Under the pieces are notes generated by a model. The model worked only from the letters and a program-made list of their open reading frames with translations. It was not told the DNA's origin and searched no databases. A DNA stretch of 64,000 nt from RGIG3159 sp034927685 (GTDB taxonomy: Bacteria > Bacillota > Clostridia > Oscillospirales > Oscillospiraceae), in the NCBI GenBank assembly GCA_034927685.1, contig JAYFPO010000031.1:1-64000 (forward strand). Direction: 5' to 3'. Positions within the stretch are counted from its first letter, which is position 1, and each line of letters starts with the position of its first letter. Shown piece after piece: positions 32,383-39,914 of this stretch. Position numbers and translations under genes: made by a program.

Positions 32383-33210
32383 ATGATACAGGAGATCGGT
32401 CCGCGCTGCTATCACAACGAGTTTGAGCAGCGGGCGGCGCAGACGGGGGACACATTGCTGGCCTTCCGGGAAGAAAAGGCGCTGCTGCGCGTGGAAAACG
32501 GCGTGCTGACGCTGCCAAAGTTGGGAGAGATATCGGGCGTCACACCGGAGGCGTGCCGCTCGCTGTTTTCCGTGGATGGGGAGTATTTTTCCATGCCGCG
32601 GGAGGACGGCCCGGAAGCGCCGGAGGGGTATGCCTATTTTGCGGCCCGGCAGTACCGGGATTTCCGCCCCATGGACCGCCTGTTTCCCTGCGCAATTGCC
32701 GGGAGTCTGTACCGCTGGTACCGGGATAACCGTTTCTGCGGCCGCTGCGGCGAACCGCTGGCGGACAGCGAGGCGGAGCGGGCGCTGGTCTGCCCCCGCT
32801 GCGGGGAAATCCTGTATCCAAAGATTTGTCCTGCGGTCATCGTAGCCGTACGGAATGGTGAGCGGCTGCTGTTGACCAAATATGCCGGGCGCACGTTCAA
32901 GAACTACGCGCTGATCGCGGGCTTCAGCGAGATCGGCGAGTCTATCGAGGAGACGGTTCACCGGGAGGTGCTGGAGGAGGTCGGCGTTCGCGTTAAAAAT
33001 CTGCAATTCTATAAATCCCAGCCCTGGGTATTCACCGACACGCTTCTGATGGGTTTTTACTGCGATCTGGACGGGCCGGATACGATCACCCTGCAGGAGA
33101 GTGAGCTTGCCGTCGGCGTTTGGGTGCCGCGGGAGGAACTGCCGGAGGACATAGGACATGTGAGCCTGACCGGCGAGATGATCGAGCAATTCCGGCTGGG
33201 CCTTGCCTGA
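32383..33210 (+). CDS. nudC: NAD+ diphosphatase (NADH pyrophosphatase, Nudix)
   Basis: A 275-residue enzyme that hydrolyses NAD(H) to NMN(H) and AMP and may remove NAD caps from RNA. Domains: N-terminal NUDIX-like region, zinc ribbon with four Cys (FCGRCGEPL and LVCPRCGEILYP, about 119-147), and the Nudix domain with the box GFSEIGESIEETVHREVLEE. The NudC signature SQPWVF follows the box. The ATG at 32383 has a weak GGGAAG RBS; an upstream ATG at 32347 overlaps the promoter. Confidence 0.93.
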   Translation: MIQEIGPRCYHNEFEQRAAQTGDTLLAFREEKALLRVENGVLTLPKLGEISGVTPEACRSLFSVDGEYFSMPREDGPEAPEGYAYFAARQYRDFRPMDRLFPCAIAGSLYRWYRDNRFCGRCGEPLADSEAERALVCPRCGEILYPKICPAVIVAVRNGERLLLTKYAGRTFKNYALIAGFSEIGESIEETVHREVLEEVGVRVKNLQFYKSQPWVFTDTLLMGFYCDLDGPDTITLQESELAVGVWVPREELPEDIGHVSLTGEMIEQFRLGLA

Positions 33211-33249
33211 AAAACGGAAAAGCGCTCGAAACAGCGCCGGAAACTTCCG

Positions 33250-33278
33250 TTGAATTCGCGGGAGGGCTGTGGTATACT
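33250..33278 (+). promoter_or_regulatory. SigA promoter of Rrf2 gene
   Basis: TTGAAT (33250-33255), 17-bp spacer, TATACT (33273-33278). It lies inside the region where an Rrf2 protein would be expected to bind its own promoter. Confidence 0.75.
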
Positions 33279-33304
33279 AGCCGAGAGAGGGAGGCGGAAA
33301 CAAA

Positions 33305-33730
33305 ATGATGGTGTCCACAAAGGGGCGTTACGCCCTGCGCATTATGATTGATCTGGCGCAGCACTATGACGGCGGATATGTTTCGCTTTCCGATATCGCA
33401 CGGCGGCAGTATGTCTCGCTGAAGTATATGGAGGCCATCGTCTCCGTATTGAATAAGGCCGGCTTTGTGGAAAGCCAGCGCGGCAAGGACGGCGGTTACC
33501 GTCTGAAGCGTGCGCCCACGGCGTATTCGATCGGCTCAATTCTCAAGCTGACCGAGGGCAGCCTGGCGCCGATTTCCTGCTCGGAATTTGGCAGCGCGTC
33601 GCCCGGCGATCCGGTCTGTGAGCAGGCGGGAAGCTGCATCACCTTTAAAATGTGGCAGCATCTGGACGAGATCATCGACGGCTATCTGGAACGCATTACC
33701 CTGGCGGATTTGCTTGCCGGGGAAGTATAA
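33305..33730 (+). CDS. Rrf2-family transcriptional regulator, IscR-like cysteines
   Basis: A 141-residue winged-helix regulator. The N-terminal domain (STKGRYALRIMIDLA, then SLKYMEAIVSVLNKAGFVES and GGYRL) is the Rrf2 signature. Three Cys (about residues 97, 109 and 114, in ISCSEFG, PVCEQ and GSCITF) are placed like the [2Fe-2S] ligands of IscR. It may sense iron-sulfur, redox or nitrosative state. Starts ATG at 33305 or 33308 behind GAGGGAGG. It stands alone, so targets other than its own promoter are not visible here. Confidence 0.92.
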   Translation: MMVSTKGRYALRIMIDLAQHYDGGYVSLSDIARRQYVSLKYMEAIVSVLNKAGFVESQRGKDGGYRLKRAPTAYSIGSILKLTEGSLAPISCSEFGSASPGDPVCEQAGSCITFKMWQHLDEIIDGYLERITLADLLAGEV

Positions 33731-33762
33731 GGTAAGTGCCGGAAGTAAAATGGCATAGTTTA

Positions 33763-33798
33763 GGAGCTTCTGCAATGTGAATTGCAGAAGCTCCTTTT
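33763..33798. terminator. Terminator between rrf2 and ABC exporter
   Basis: Fourteen-bp perfect arms (33763-33776, 33781-33794) around GTGA, followed by TTTT. Serves the Rrf2 gene and lies just past the end of the convergent ABC operon. Confidence 0.9.
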
Positions 33799-33827
33799 GC
33801 CGTTTCGTTCGGCAGACCCGGAGCGCC

Positions 33828-35414
33828 TCAAAGCGCCTGGTACAGCCGGCAGCCGGTTTTTTGCAGCCAGGCGCGGAGCAGCGCGCAAAACAGCAGAAGC
33901 AGCAGGCAGAAGGCGAGCAGACAAAGGCGGGGGCTGAGGCCGGAAACGGTGAAGAGCAGCACTGCGGGGACGGCTGCGATCAGCCAGCCGCCGAAGATGC
34001 AGATGAGCACCGAAAGGCCGTTTTTGACGGCGGCGGTCTCCGTGTTCCAGTCCAGATTCGGAAATTTCAGATTGGCGGCGAGGCCCAGAAGCGCCAGCAG
34101 CCAGTTGAACAGCAGCGGCGCCGCAAGCAGCAGAGCCGCGTCCGGCAGAGCGGGCCGCAGCAGGAACAGCGATACCAGAATGGGCAGCAGCACCGCCGGA
34201 ATGGCCAGACTCAGATGCAGCCGTATCTTTGCGTCCAGAATCTGTCTGGTATCCACCGGTAGGGACTGGGCGATCCAGATGTTTTTTCCCTCCAGCGAGA
34301 CGGAGGGCGCGGACAGCGTGGTCATGCTGGAGGCGAAGCAGAGCCCGATCGTCAGCAGCGCGCCGAGCAGCCCGTTGGGCAGATGCAGAGAGATAAAAAC
34401 GCTCTGCAGCGCGGCCCACTTTAACAGCAGCGCCACGGCAGCGGCGATCATGGCAAAGACGCCAAGGCCACTGTTCATGATATAGGGGGCGCTGCCCAGA
34501 AGACGGGAAAGTTCCCGGCGGTACAGCGCGCCGTCGGCGCTGCCGGCCTTTTCCCGTTTTTCACGGTACTGTACCTTGGCGGCGGCGTGATGGGTGGTCA
34601 CCGTTTTGAGAAAGGTTACCGAGAGAATCCACCACGCCAGCAGGAAGGGCACCAGCATCATGGCTGCGCTGAGCAGCATGTTAACCGCGCTGCCGTCCGA
34701 GATAGCGGCACTCATGATATACAGGGGCCAGACGCCGCGGAGCGGACCCGCCAGCGCCGCGCCGGTGACGGCCAGGTCGCTCATGCCTCGCATGAGCTTG
34801 GTATAGTAGACAAAATAGAGCGCCAAAAAGGCCAGAGAGAATACCGTGGTCAGCAGCGTCTTATTCCGCACGCGGCGGGTTGCGAGGGAGATCAGCCAGC
34901 CAAGCAGAGCGGCGACGGCCGTGACGGTCAGCGGCAGCAGCAGACAGGTGAGTACAAAGGAAAGCACGCCGACGGCGGTGACCGGCGCGGCCAGAAGCCA
35001 GCAGACGGCGACGGGGATGGCGACCGTCAGCTCAAAGAGCAGGTTGATTGAAATCAACATGGAAATCCTGCTGAAGAGAACGGCCTGCGGCGGCAGCGGC
35101 AGTGCCAGCAGCAGCTCATTGTCCTTGGCCTCGAAGAGCTGCGCCTTGGCGGTGAACAGGCTGCCGAGCAGCATCATAGCAAAGTCGATCAGAAGAAACA
35201 GGGCAAAGTAGAGAAAGCCCAGTCCGGCCTCATAGAACGGCGCCGCGATGGCGGAAAACCAGTTGTAAAACATGAAGGCCAGAGACAAAAAGACCAGCAG
35301 CATCAGTGCAGCGTAGGTTCCTTTTTTGGATTGCCGCTTCCGGCCTGCCCGTGACGCGCCGGAGAGCCAGTATGCGATGCCCGCAAATTGGACCTTCATC
35401 AGCGCTTTAAGCAT
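33828..35414 (-). CDS. ABC exporter permease
   Basis: A 528-residue polytopic membrane protein with about 12-14 hydrophobic segments. It belongs to the large clostridial ABC-2-like exporter type; the phrase AQLFEAKDNELLLALPLPP near residue 90 is typical. A second conserved phrase SLEGKNIWIAQSLPVDTRQIL lies near residue 385. The substrate is unknown. It overlaps the ATPase gene by 8 bp and forms one transporter with it. The operon lies behind a MerR/CueR-like promoter, which suggests induction by a metal or drug. Confidence 0.88.
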   Translation of the reverse strand: MLKALMKVQFAGIAYWLSGASRAGRKRQSKKGTYAALMLLVFLSLAFMFYNWFSAIAAPFYEAGLGFLYFALFLLIDFAMMLLGSLFTAKAQLFEAKDNELLLALPLPPQAVLFSRISMLISINLLFELTVAIPVAVCWLLAAPVTAVGVLSFVLTCLLLPLTVTAVAALLGWLISLATRRVRNKTLLTTVFSLAFLALYFVYYTKLMRGMSDLAVTGAALAGPLRGVWPLYIMSAAISDGSAVNMLLSAAMMLVPFLLAWWILSVTFLKTVTTHHAAAKVQYREKREKAGSADGALYRRELSRLLGSAPYIMNSGLGVFAMIAAAVALLLKWAALQSVFISLHLPNGLLGALLTIGLCFASSMTTLSAPSVSLEGKNIWIAQSLPVDTRQILDAKIRLHLSLAIPAVLLPILVSLFLLRPALPDAALLLAAPLLFNWLLALLGLAANLKFPNLDWNTETAAVKNGLSVLICIFGGWLIAAVPAVLLFTVSGLSPRLCLLAFCLLLLLFCALLRAWLQKTGCRLYQAL

Positions 35415-36120
35415 GCTCCGCCTCCAATTCCAGAAACACTTCCTCGAGCGACGTGTCGCCGCGGACCTCTTCCATGCTCCCGGAGACCACCAGCCGGCCC
35501 TGCCGGATGATGGCGACCTTGTCGCAGAGTTTTTCCGCTACCTCCAGCACATGGGTGGAGAAGAAAATCGCGCCGCCGCGGTCGCAGTGCTCCCGCATCA
35601 TGCCCTTGAGGATGTGCGAGGCTTTGGGGTCGAGGCCCACGAAGGGCTCATCCATGACGATCAGCTTTGGGTCGTGCAGCCAGGCGGAGATGATGGCAAG
35701 CTTCTGCTTCATGCCGTGGGAGTAGGCCGAGATGGGCTGTGCCAGGTCAGAGGTCAGCTCCAGCAGATCTGAGTATTTGCGGATTTTCTCTGCCCGCGCG
35801 TCAGAAGGAACGCCAAACACGTCCGCAATGAAGTTCAGATACTTGATGCCGGACAGAAATTCATACAGGTCCGGATTGTCGGGGATGTAGGCGAGCTTCC
35901 GCTTGCAGGCCGTGGGGTCCTTCCGGATGGAGACACCGTCCACCAGAATCTCACCCTGTTCGAACTGCAAAATGCCGCAGCAGGCTTTGATGGTGGTGGT
36001 TTTACCGGCGCCGTTGTGCCCGATAAAACCGTAGATTTCGCCCGGCGCGATGTGAAGGCTGAGATCGTCCACGGCCTTCTTGTCGCCGTAGACCTTTGTC
36101 AGGTGGGAAATACGGAGCAT
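35407..36120 (-). CDS. ABC exporter ATP-binding protein
   Basis: A 237-residue ATPase with Walker A GHNGAGKTTT (about 34-43), Q-loop region, signature YSHGMKQKL, Walker B LIVMDEPFVGLDP and H-loop STHVLE. The DrrA/CcmA-type tail is short. It powers the permease encoded downstream. ATG at 36120 has AGGGAGGA upstream. First gene of a two-gene operon with its own MerR-type promoter about 30 bp away. Confidence 0.95.
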   Translation of the reverse strand: MLRISHLTKVYGDKKAVDDLSLHIAPGEIYGFIGHNGAGKTTTIKACCGILQFEQGEILVDGVSIRKDPTACKRKLAYIPDNPDLYEFLSGIKYLNFIADVFGVPSDARAEKIRKYSDLLELTSDLAQPISAYSHGMKQKLAIISAWLHDPKLIVMDEPFVGLDPKASHILKGMMREHCDRGGAIFFSTHVLEVAEKLCDKVAIIRQGRLVVSGSMEEVRGDTSLEEVFLELEAEHA

Positions 36121-36152
36121 AGAAAGAGTCCTCCCTTATTGATATTGTTCCA

Positions 36153-36183
36153 ATTCTACACCTTCCAGAAGGTGGAAGGTCAA
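36153..36183 (-). promoter_or_regulatory. MerR/CueR-type promoter-operator of ABC exporter
   Basis: Minus strand TTGACC (36183-36178), a 19-bp spacer and TAGAAT (36158-36153). The spacer carries a perfect 8-5-8 dyad, ACCTTCCA and TGGAAGGT (36160-36180). A 19-bp spacer with a central dyad is the hallmark of MerR-activated promoters, and ACCTTCC/GGAAGGT is the half-site of CueR-like boxes. No cueR gene lies next to it. Confidence 0.75.
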
Positions 36184-36186
36184 GTG

Positions 36187-37023
36187 CTATTCTGCGCAAG
36201 CCGGTGTTTCCCAGGGTGGCAGAACCCGATAGACCGTTTGGGCCGTTCCACTGAGGATTTTGCCGAGCTCCTCGGCCGTGAGCGGCAGGGAGAAGAGATA
36301 ATCCAGATCGTAGCCAGGCGTGAATACCGGGTGGTCGGTGCCGAACAGAATGTGGTCGGCCGTATAGGTGCGAATACAGTAGAGCGCCTGCTCCGGAGTG
36401 AGTTGGTTGAAGGCCGAAGAGCAGTCGGCGTAAAGATTCTGATATTGGTGCAGCGTGTCCGCGGCCTCACAGAAAAAATCGCGCCCGGCAAAGTGGCCGC
36501 CGATGAAGGTCAGCGCCGGAAATTTGGCAACGACGGGGCCAAACCGATTGGGATTCGTGTTGTCGTAGCGCCGGTCACCGGTGTGCAGCAGAACGGGAAC
36601 GTCCGCCTCCTGGCAGAGCGCGTAAATGCGCAGGAACCGGGGGTCGTCCAGTGGGATGTCCAGCATATCCGGGTGCATTTTGATGCCGTGGAAGCCGTGG
36701 TCGGTAATGAATTGCAGGTCGTGCTCCATGTGCGTGCTGTCCGGGTGGAGCGTGCCGACCGGCGCCAGCTTGTCCGGATGCGCCTCGCAGCTCTCCAGGA
36801 TAAACTGATTGACCGATTCCACCTGATGCGGCTTCATGGCCGCCGAGTTCACAATGGAGAAGTCGATGCCCTGCCGCTCCATGAGCTGCAGAAGCGCCCC
36901 GACGTCGCCGCCGCAGAAGTCGATGCCGTCATAGAATTCGCTGATGTTTTCCGCGGCCCGGTGGGCGAGGCTGTCCGGGTAAATGTGACAATGGGCGTCA
37001 ATGATGTGGTATCCGTTTCGCAT
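36187..37023 (-). CDS. Amidohydrolase (TIM-barrel metal hydrolase)
   Basis: A 278-residue member of the amidohydrolase-2 family. Metal ligands appear in DAHCHIYPD (about 8-16), GIKMHPDM, LLHTGD, GGHFAG and FGTDHPV. Relatives include decarboxylases such as ACMSD and 2-pyrone or resorcylate enzymes; the substrate here is unknown. ATG at 37023 follows AAGGAAG; the frame to 37176 has no RBS. Its stop lies next to the ABC exporter promoter, so the two are adjacent but separately controlled. Confidence 0.88.
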   Translation of the reverse strand: MRNGYHIIDAHCHIYPDSLAHRAAENISEFYDGIDFCGGDVGALLQLMERQGIDFSIVNSAAMKPHQVESVNQFILESCEAHPDKLAPVGTLHPDSTHMEHDLQFITDHGFHGIKMHPDMLDIPLDDPRFLRIYALCQEADVPVLLHTGDRRYDNTNPNRFGPVVAKFPALTFIGGHFAGRDFFCEAADTLHQYQNLYADCSSAFNQLTPEQALYCIRTYTADHILFGTDHPVFTPGYDLDYLFSLPLTAEELGKILSGTAQTVYRVLPPWETPACAE

Positions 37024-37055
37024 GATGTACTTCCTTTGCCGTGGTTTTCTGCAAA

Positions 37056-37084
37056 AGCGTATCACTTTTTTCCATGAAATGCAA
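37056..37084 (-). promoter_or_regulatory. Promoter of amidohydrolase gene
   Basis: Minus strand TTGCAT (37084-37079), 17-bp spacer, TACGCT (37061-37056). Confidence 0.5.
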
Positions 37085-37095
37085 GAGTGCTGTCG

Positions 37096-37124
37096 TTGCA
37101 TTTTACCGTTCGGTCTGGTAAACT
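37096..37124 (+). promoter_or_regulatory. Candidate promoter of pgi operon
   Basis: TTGCAT (37096-37101), 17-bp spacer, TAAACT (37119-37124). The leader to pgi would be about 180 nt and includes a T-run near 37245. A second start nearer the gene (TATAGT at 37260) is possible. Confidence 0.45.
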
Positions 37125-37311
37125 GAGAAAGCAAGGCATAATTCCGGTAAAAAGCCGGAAAACAGGAAGCGTGCACGTTCTTTCCATCGCGGCGGCTTCA
37201 GAAAAAACTCATTCTGGAAACGTTCACAATTTGGGACTTTTCTTTTTTTTTAAACAGTGTTATAGTGAGAATGACAAGTGCCGCCATCCGGCGGAAGAAA
37301 GGGGAAAACAT

Positions 37312-38595
37312 ATGATTCGGATCGACGCAAGCCGGGCAGCCGGCTTTTTGAAGGCCGGGGATCTGGAACGGGCGGCGGCGGCGCATAGAACGCTGCAGGA
37401 GAAAACCGGCGCAGGCAGCGATTTCCTGGGCTGGGTGGATTTGCCCGTGAACTATGACCGCGCGGAGTTTGTGCGGATTCAGTCTGCTGCGGCGAAGATT
37501 CAGAGACAGTCCCAGGTACTGCTGGTCATCGGGATCGGCGGTTCCTATTTGGGCGCGCGGGCGGTCATCGAACTGCTGCGCTCGGATCGGTACAACCTGT
37601 TGCCGAAGGAGACACCGGAAATCTATTTTGCCGGCAACAATCTGTCCTCCGATAGCCTGAGCGAGCTCATTACCCTGGTCGGCGACAAGGATTTTTCCAT
37701 CAACATCATATCCAAATCCGGCACCACCACCGAGCCGGCGGTGGCGTTCCGCGTCTTTCAGCGGATGATCGAGCAGAAATATGGCAGAGAAGGCGCCAGA
37801 GAGCGGATTTTTGCCACGACCGACCGCGCGCACGGTGCGCTTAAAGCAATGGCGGACAAAGCGGGTTATGAGACCTTTGTGGTGCCGGACGACGTGGGCG
37901 GACGCTATAGTGTATTGACCGCCGTGGGCCTGCTGCCGATCGCCGTGGCGGGCATCGATCTCGAGGCGCTGATGGCGGGCGCGGCCCGGCAGCGGGAGGC
38001 GTGTCTGGTTCCGGGCGGAACGAATGCGGCGCTGCTTTATGCCATGAACCGCCAGGGCCTCTATGGTTTAGGAAAGACGACGGAGATTCTGGCCTGTTTC
38101 GAGCCTTCCTTCCGGTTTATGGCGGAGTGGTGGAAGCAGCTCTTCGGCGAGTCTGAGGGCAAGGATGGCGGCGGCATTTTCCCGGCTTCTGTGGATCTGA
38201 CAGCCGATCTCCACTCCATGGGACAGTACATTCAGGACGGGATCCGCAACCTGCAGGAGACCGTGGTGGCCTTCGACCATCCAAGAACCGGACTGACCGT
38301 TCCCTTTGTGGAGGGCGACCCCGAGGGACTCAACTACCTTGCCGGGAAGTCGCTGCCCTACATCAACGAGAAGGCCATGGAGGCCACGGCGCAGGCCCAT
38401 GTGGACGGCGGCGTGCCGGTGACCATTCTGCACTTCGACCGCATGGACGAGACGAGCTGCGGCGAAATGATCTATTTTTTCGAGTTTGCCTGCGGTATTT
38501 CCGCCTATTTGTCCGGGGTTAACCCCTTTAACCAGCCGGGCGTCGAGGCGTATAAAAAGAATATGTTTCAGCTCCTGGGAAAACCGGGGTATTGA
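37312..38595 (+). CDS. pgi: Glucose-6-phosphate isomerase
   Basis: A 427-residue enzyme that interconverts glucose-6-P and fructose-6-P in the cytoplasm. Motifs: GIGGSYLGARA (about 76-86), ISKSGTTTEPA, the family signature DVGGRYSVLTAVGLLP, and the C-terminal NPFNQPGVEAYK. Length fits the compact Gram-positive type (about 430-450). ATG at 37312 has AAAGGGG upstream. First gene of an operon with hexokinase and glycogen phosphorylase (13-bp and 22-bp gaps), which feeds glycogen-derived and free glucose into glycolysis. Confidence 0.96.
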   Translation: MIRIDASRAAGFLKAGDLERAAAAHRTLQEKTGAGSDFLGWVDLPVNYDRAEFVRIQSAAAKIQRQSQVLLVIGIGGSYLGARAVIELLRSDRYNLLPKETPEIYFAGNNLSSDSLSELITLVGDKDFSINIISKSGTTTEPAVAFRVFQRMIEQKYGREGARERIFATTDRAHGALKAMADKAGYETFVVPDDVGGRYSVLTAVGLLPIAVAGIDLEALMAGAARQREACLVPGGTNAALLYAMNRQGLYGLGKTTEILACFEPSFRFMAEWWKQLFGESEGKDGGGIFPASVDLTADLHSMGQYIQDGIRNLQETVVAFDHPRTGLTVPFVEGDPEGLNYLAGKSLPYINEKAMEATAQAHVDGGVPVTILHFDRMDETSCGEMIYFFEFACGISAYLSGVNPFNQPGVEAYKKNMFQLLGKPGY

Positions 38596-38608
38596 TCGGA
38601 GGGCGCAC

Positions 38609-39892
38609 ATGGATCAAAACGGAATTGACCGGATCTTAACAGAGCTGGGAATGCACCCGGATTGCTGCGGACTCGCGGCCTGCGCGGAGAACTTCCGGGC
38701 CGGCATGGTCCGGGGCCTCGCCGGTGATCGCAGTGGCATGATGATGCTGCCAACCTTCCTCTCCGCTGACGGCAGCGTGCCGCGCGGGGTAAAGGTGCTG
38801 GTTCTGGACGCGGGTGGCACCAATCTGCGCCGCGCGGTGGCCTCCTTTGACGAAAGGGGCACGATTGTGCTGGAGCAGTTCGCGCACCGGCCCATGCCGG
38901 GCACCCGGGGTGAAGTGTCCGTCGACGAGTTTTTTGACGAGGTCGCGGAGTTCTTGCTGCCGGTGCTGCACGAGAGCGACCGGATCAGCTTCTGCTTTTC
39001 CTATGCCACCACGGCGCTGCCGAACGGAGACGGCCGCCTGCACCACTTTTGTAAGGAGGTCCGGGTCCGGGACAGCGCGGGCATCGAGATCTGCGCGGAG
39101 CTCCAAAAGGCGCTGCGCCGCAAGGGCGTCCGGGAGGGAAAACGCTGTGTGCTGCTGAACGATTCCGTCGCGGCCCTGCTGGGCGGCAAGGCGTCGGCGG
39201 ATCGCGACTACGACTCCTATCTGGGCTACGTCTATGGCACAGGGACCAATTGCTGCTATGTGGAGAGAACAGAAAATATCCAGGGCGCGGAGGGGTACCG
39301 CGGCGCACGGATGATTGTCAACATGGAGAGCGGCATCCACGTCGGCTTCCCGCGCGGCGAGGCCGACCGGCTGCTGGACCTCAGGTCGGAATTTCCCGGC
39401 GACCATCTTTTTGAAAAGATGATGTCCGGGGCCTACCTGGGCCGCCTGATGGCGCTGACCGCGCGGCTCTGCGCGGAAAAAGGTGCGTTTTCCGGGCCGG
39501 GCGCGGCCCTGATCGGCGGGATTTCCGCCTTTGATCTGAAAGAAACCGGAGAATTCTGGTCCGGTGAAACGCCGCCCGCGTTGGCTGCTCTGGAAGAGGA
39601 GGACCGGCAGGCGCTGCGGCAGATCATGGACCGGCTCTACGAGCGGGCGGCCAAGCTGGTGGCCGTTACCATCGGCTGCGTCCTTACCTGGACCGGGGTC
39701 GGTAGAGACCCCGCGCGGCCGGTCTGCGTATCCATCGAGGGCACAACCTTCCGCAAATCCGCCGCGCTGCGGGAGTATTTTTTCCGCTATGAAACAGAAT
39801 ATCTATGCCGCGAGCAGGGCGTTCATATCGCCCTGCTGGAGCGGGAGGATACTACCCTGGCCGGCACAGCCGTGGCCGGCCTGCTAAATTAA
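38609..39892 (+). CDS. Hexokinase family protein
   Basis: A 427-residue sugar kinase of the eukaryote-like hexokinase family rather than the small bacterial GlcK/ROK type. Phosphate-1 motif VLDAGGTNLRRA (about 68-79), catalytic Asp in LLNDSVAALLGG, phosphate-2 YVYGTGTNCC, and adenosine-side GVHIALLE and CVSIEGTTF segments. It phosphorylates glucose or another hexose. ATG at 38609 has GGAGGGCG upstream. Its operon place between pgi and glgP suggests it handles glucose released at glycogen branch points. Confidence 0.88.
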   Translation: MDQNGIDRILTELGMHPDCCGLAACAENFRAGMVRGLAGDRSGMMMLPTFLSADGSVPRGVKVLVLDAGGTNLRRAVASFDERGTIVLEQFAHRPMPGTRGEVSVDEFFDEVAEFLLPVLHESDRISFCFSYATTALPNGDGRLHHFCKEVRVRDSAGIEICAELQKALRRKGVREGKRCVLLNDSVAALLGGKASADRDYDSYLGYVYGTGTNCCYVERTENIQGAEGYRGARMIVNMESGIHVGFPRGEADRLLDLRSEFPGDHLFEKMMSGAYLGRLMALTARLCAEKGAFSGPGAALIGGISAFDLKETGEFWSGETPPALAALEEEDRQALRQIMDRLYERAAKLVAVTIGCVLTWTGVGRDPARPVCVSIEGTTFRKSAALREYFFRYETEYLCREQGVHIALLEREDTTLAGTAVAGLLN

Positions 39893-39914
39893 GTCAAAAT
39901 CCGAGGAGAATTGC

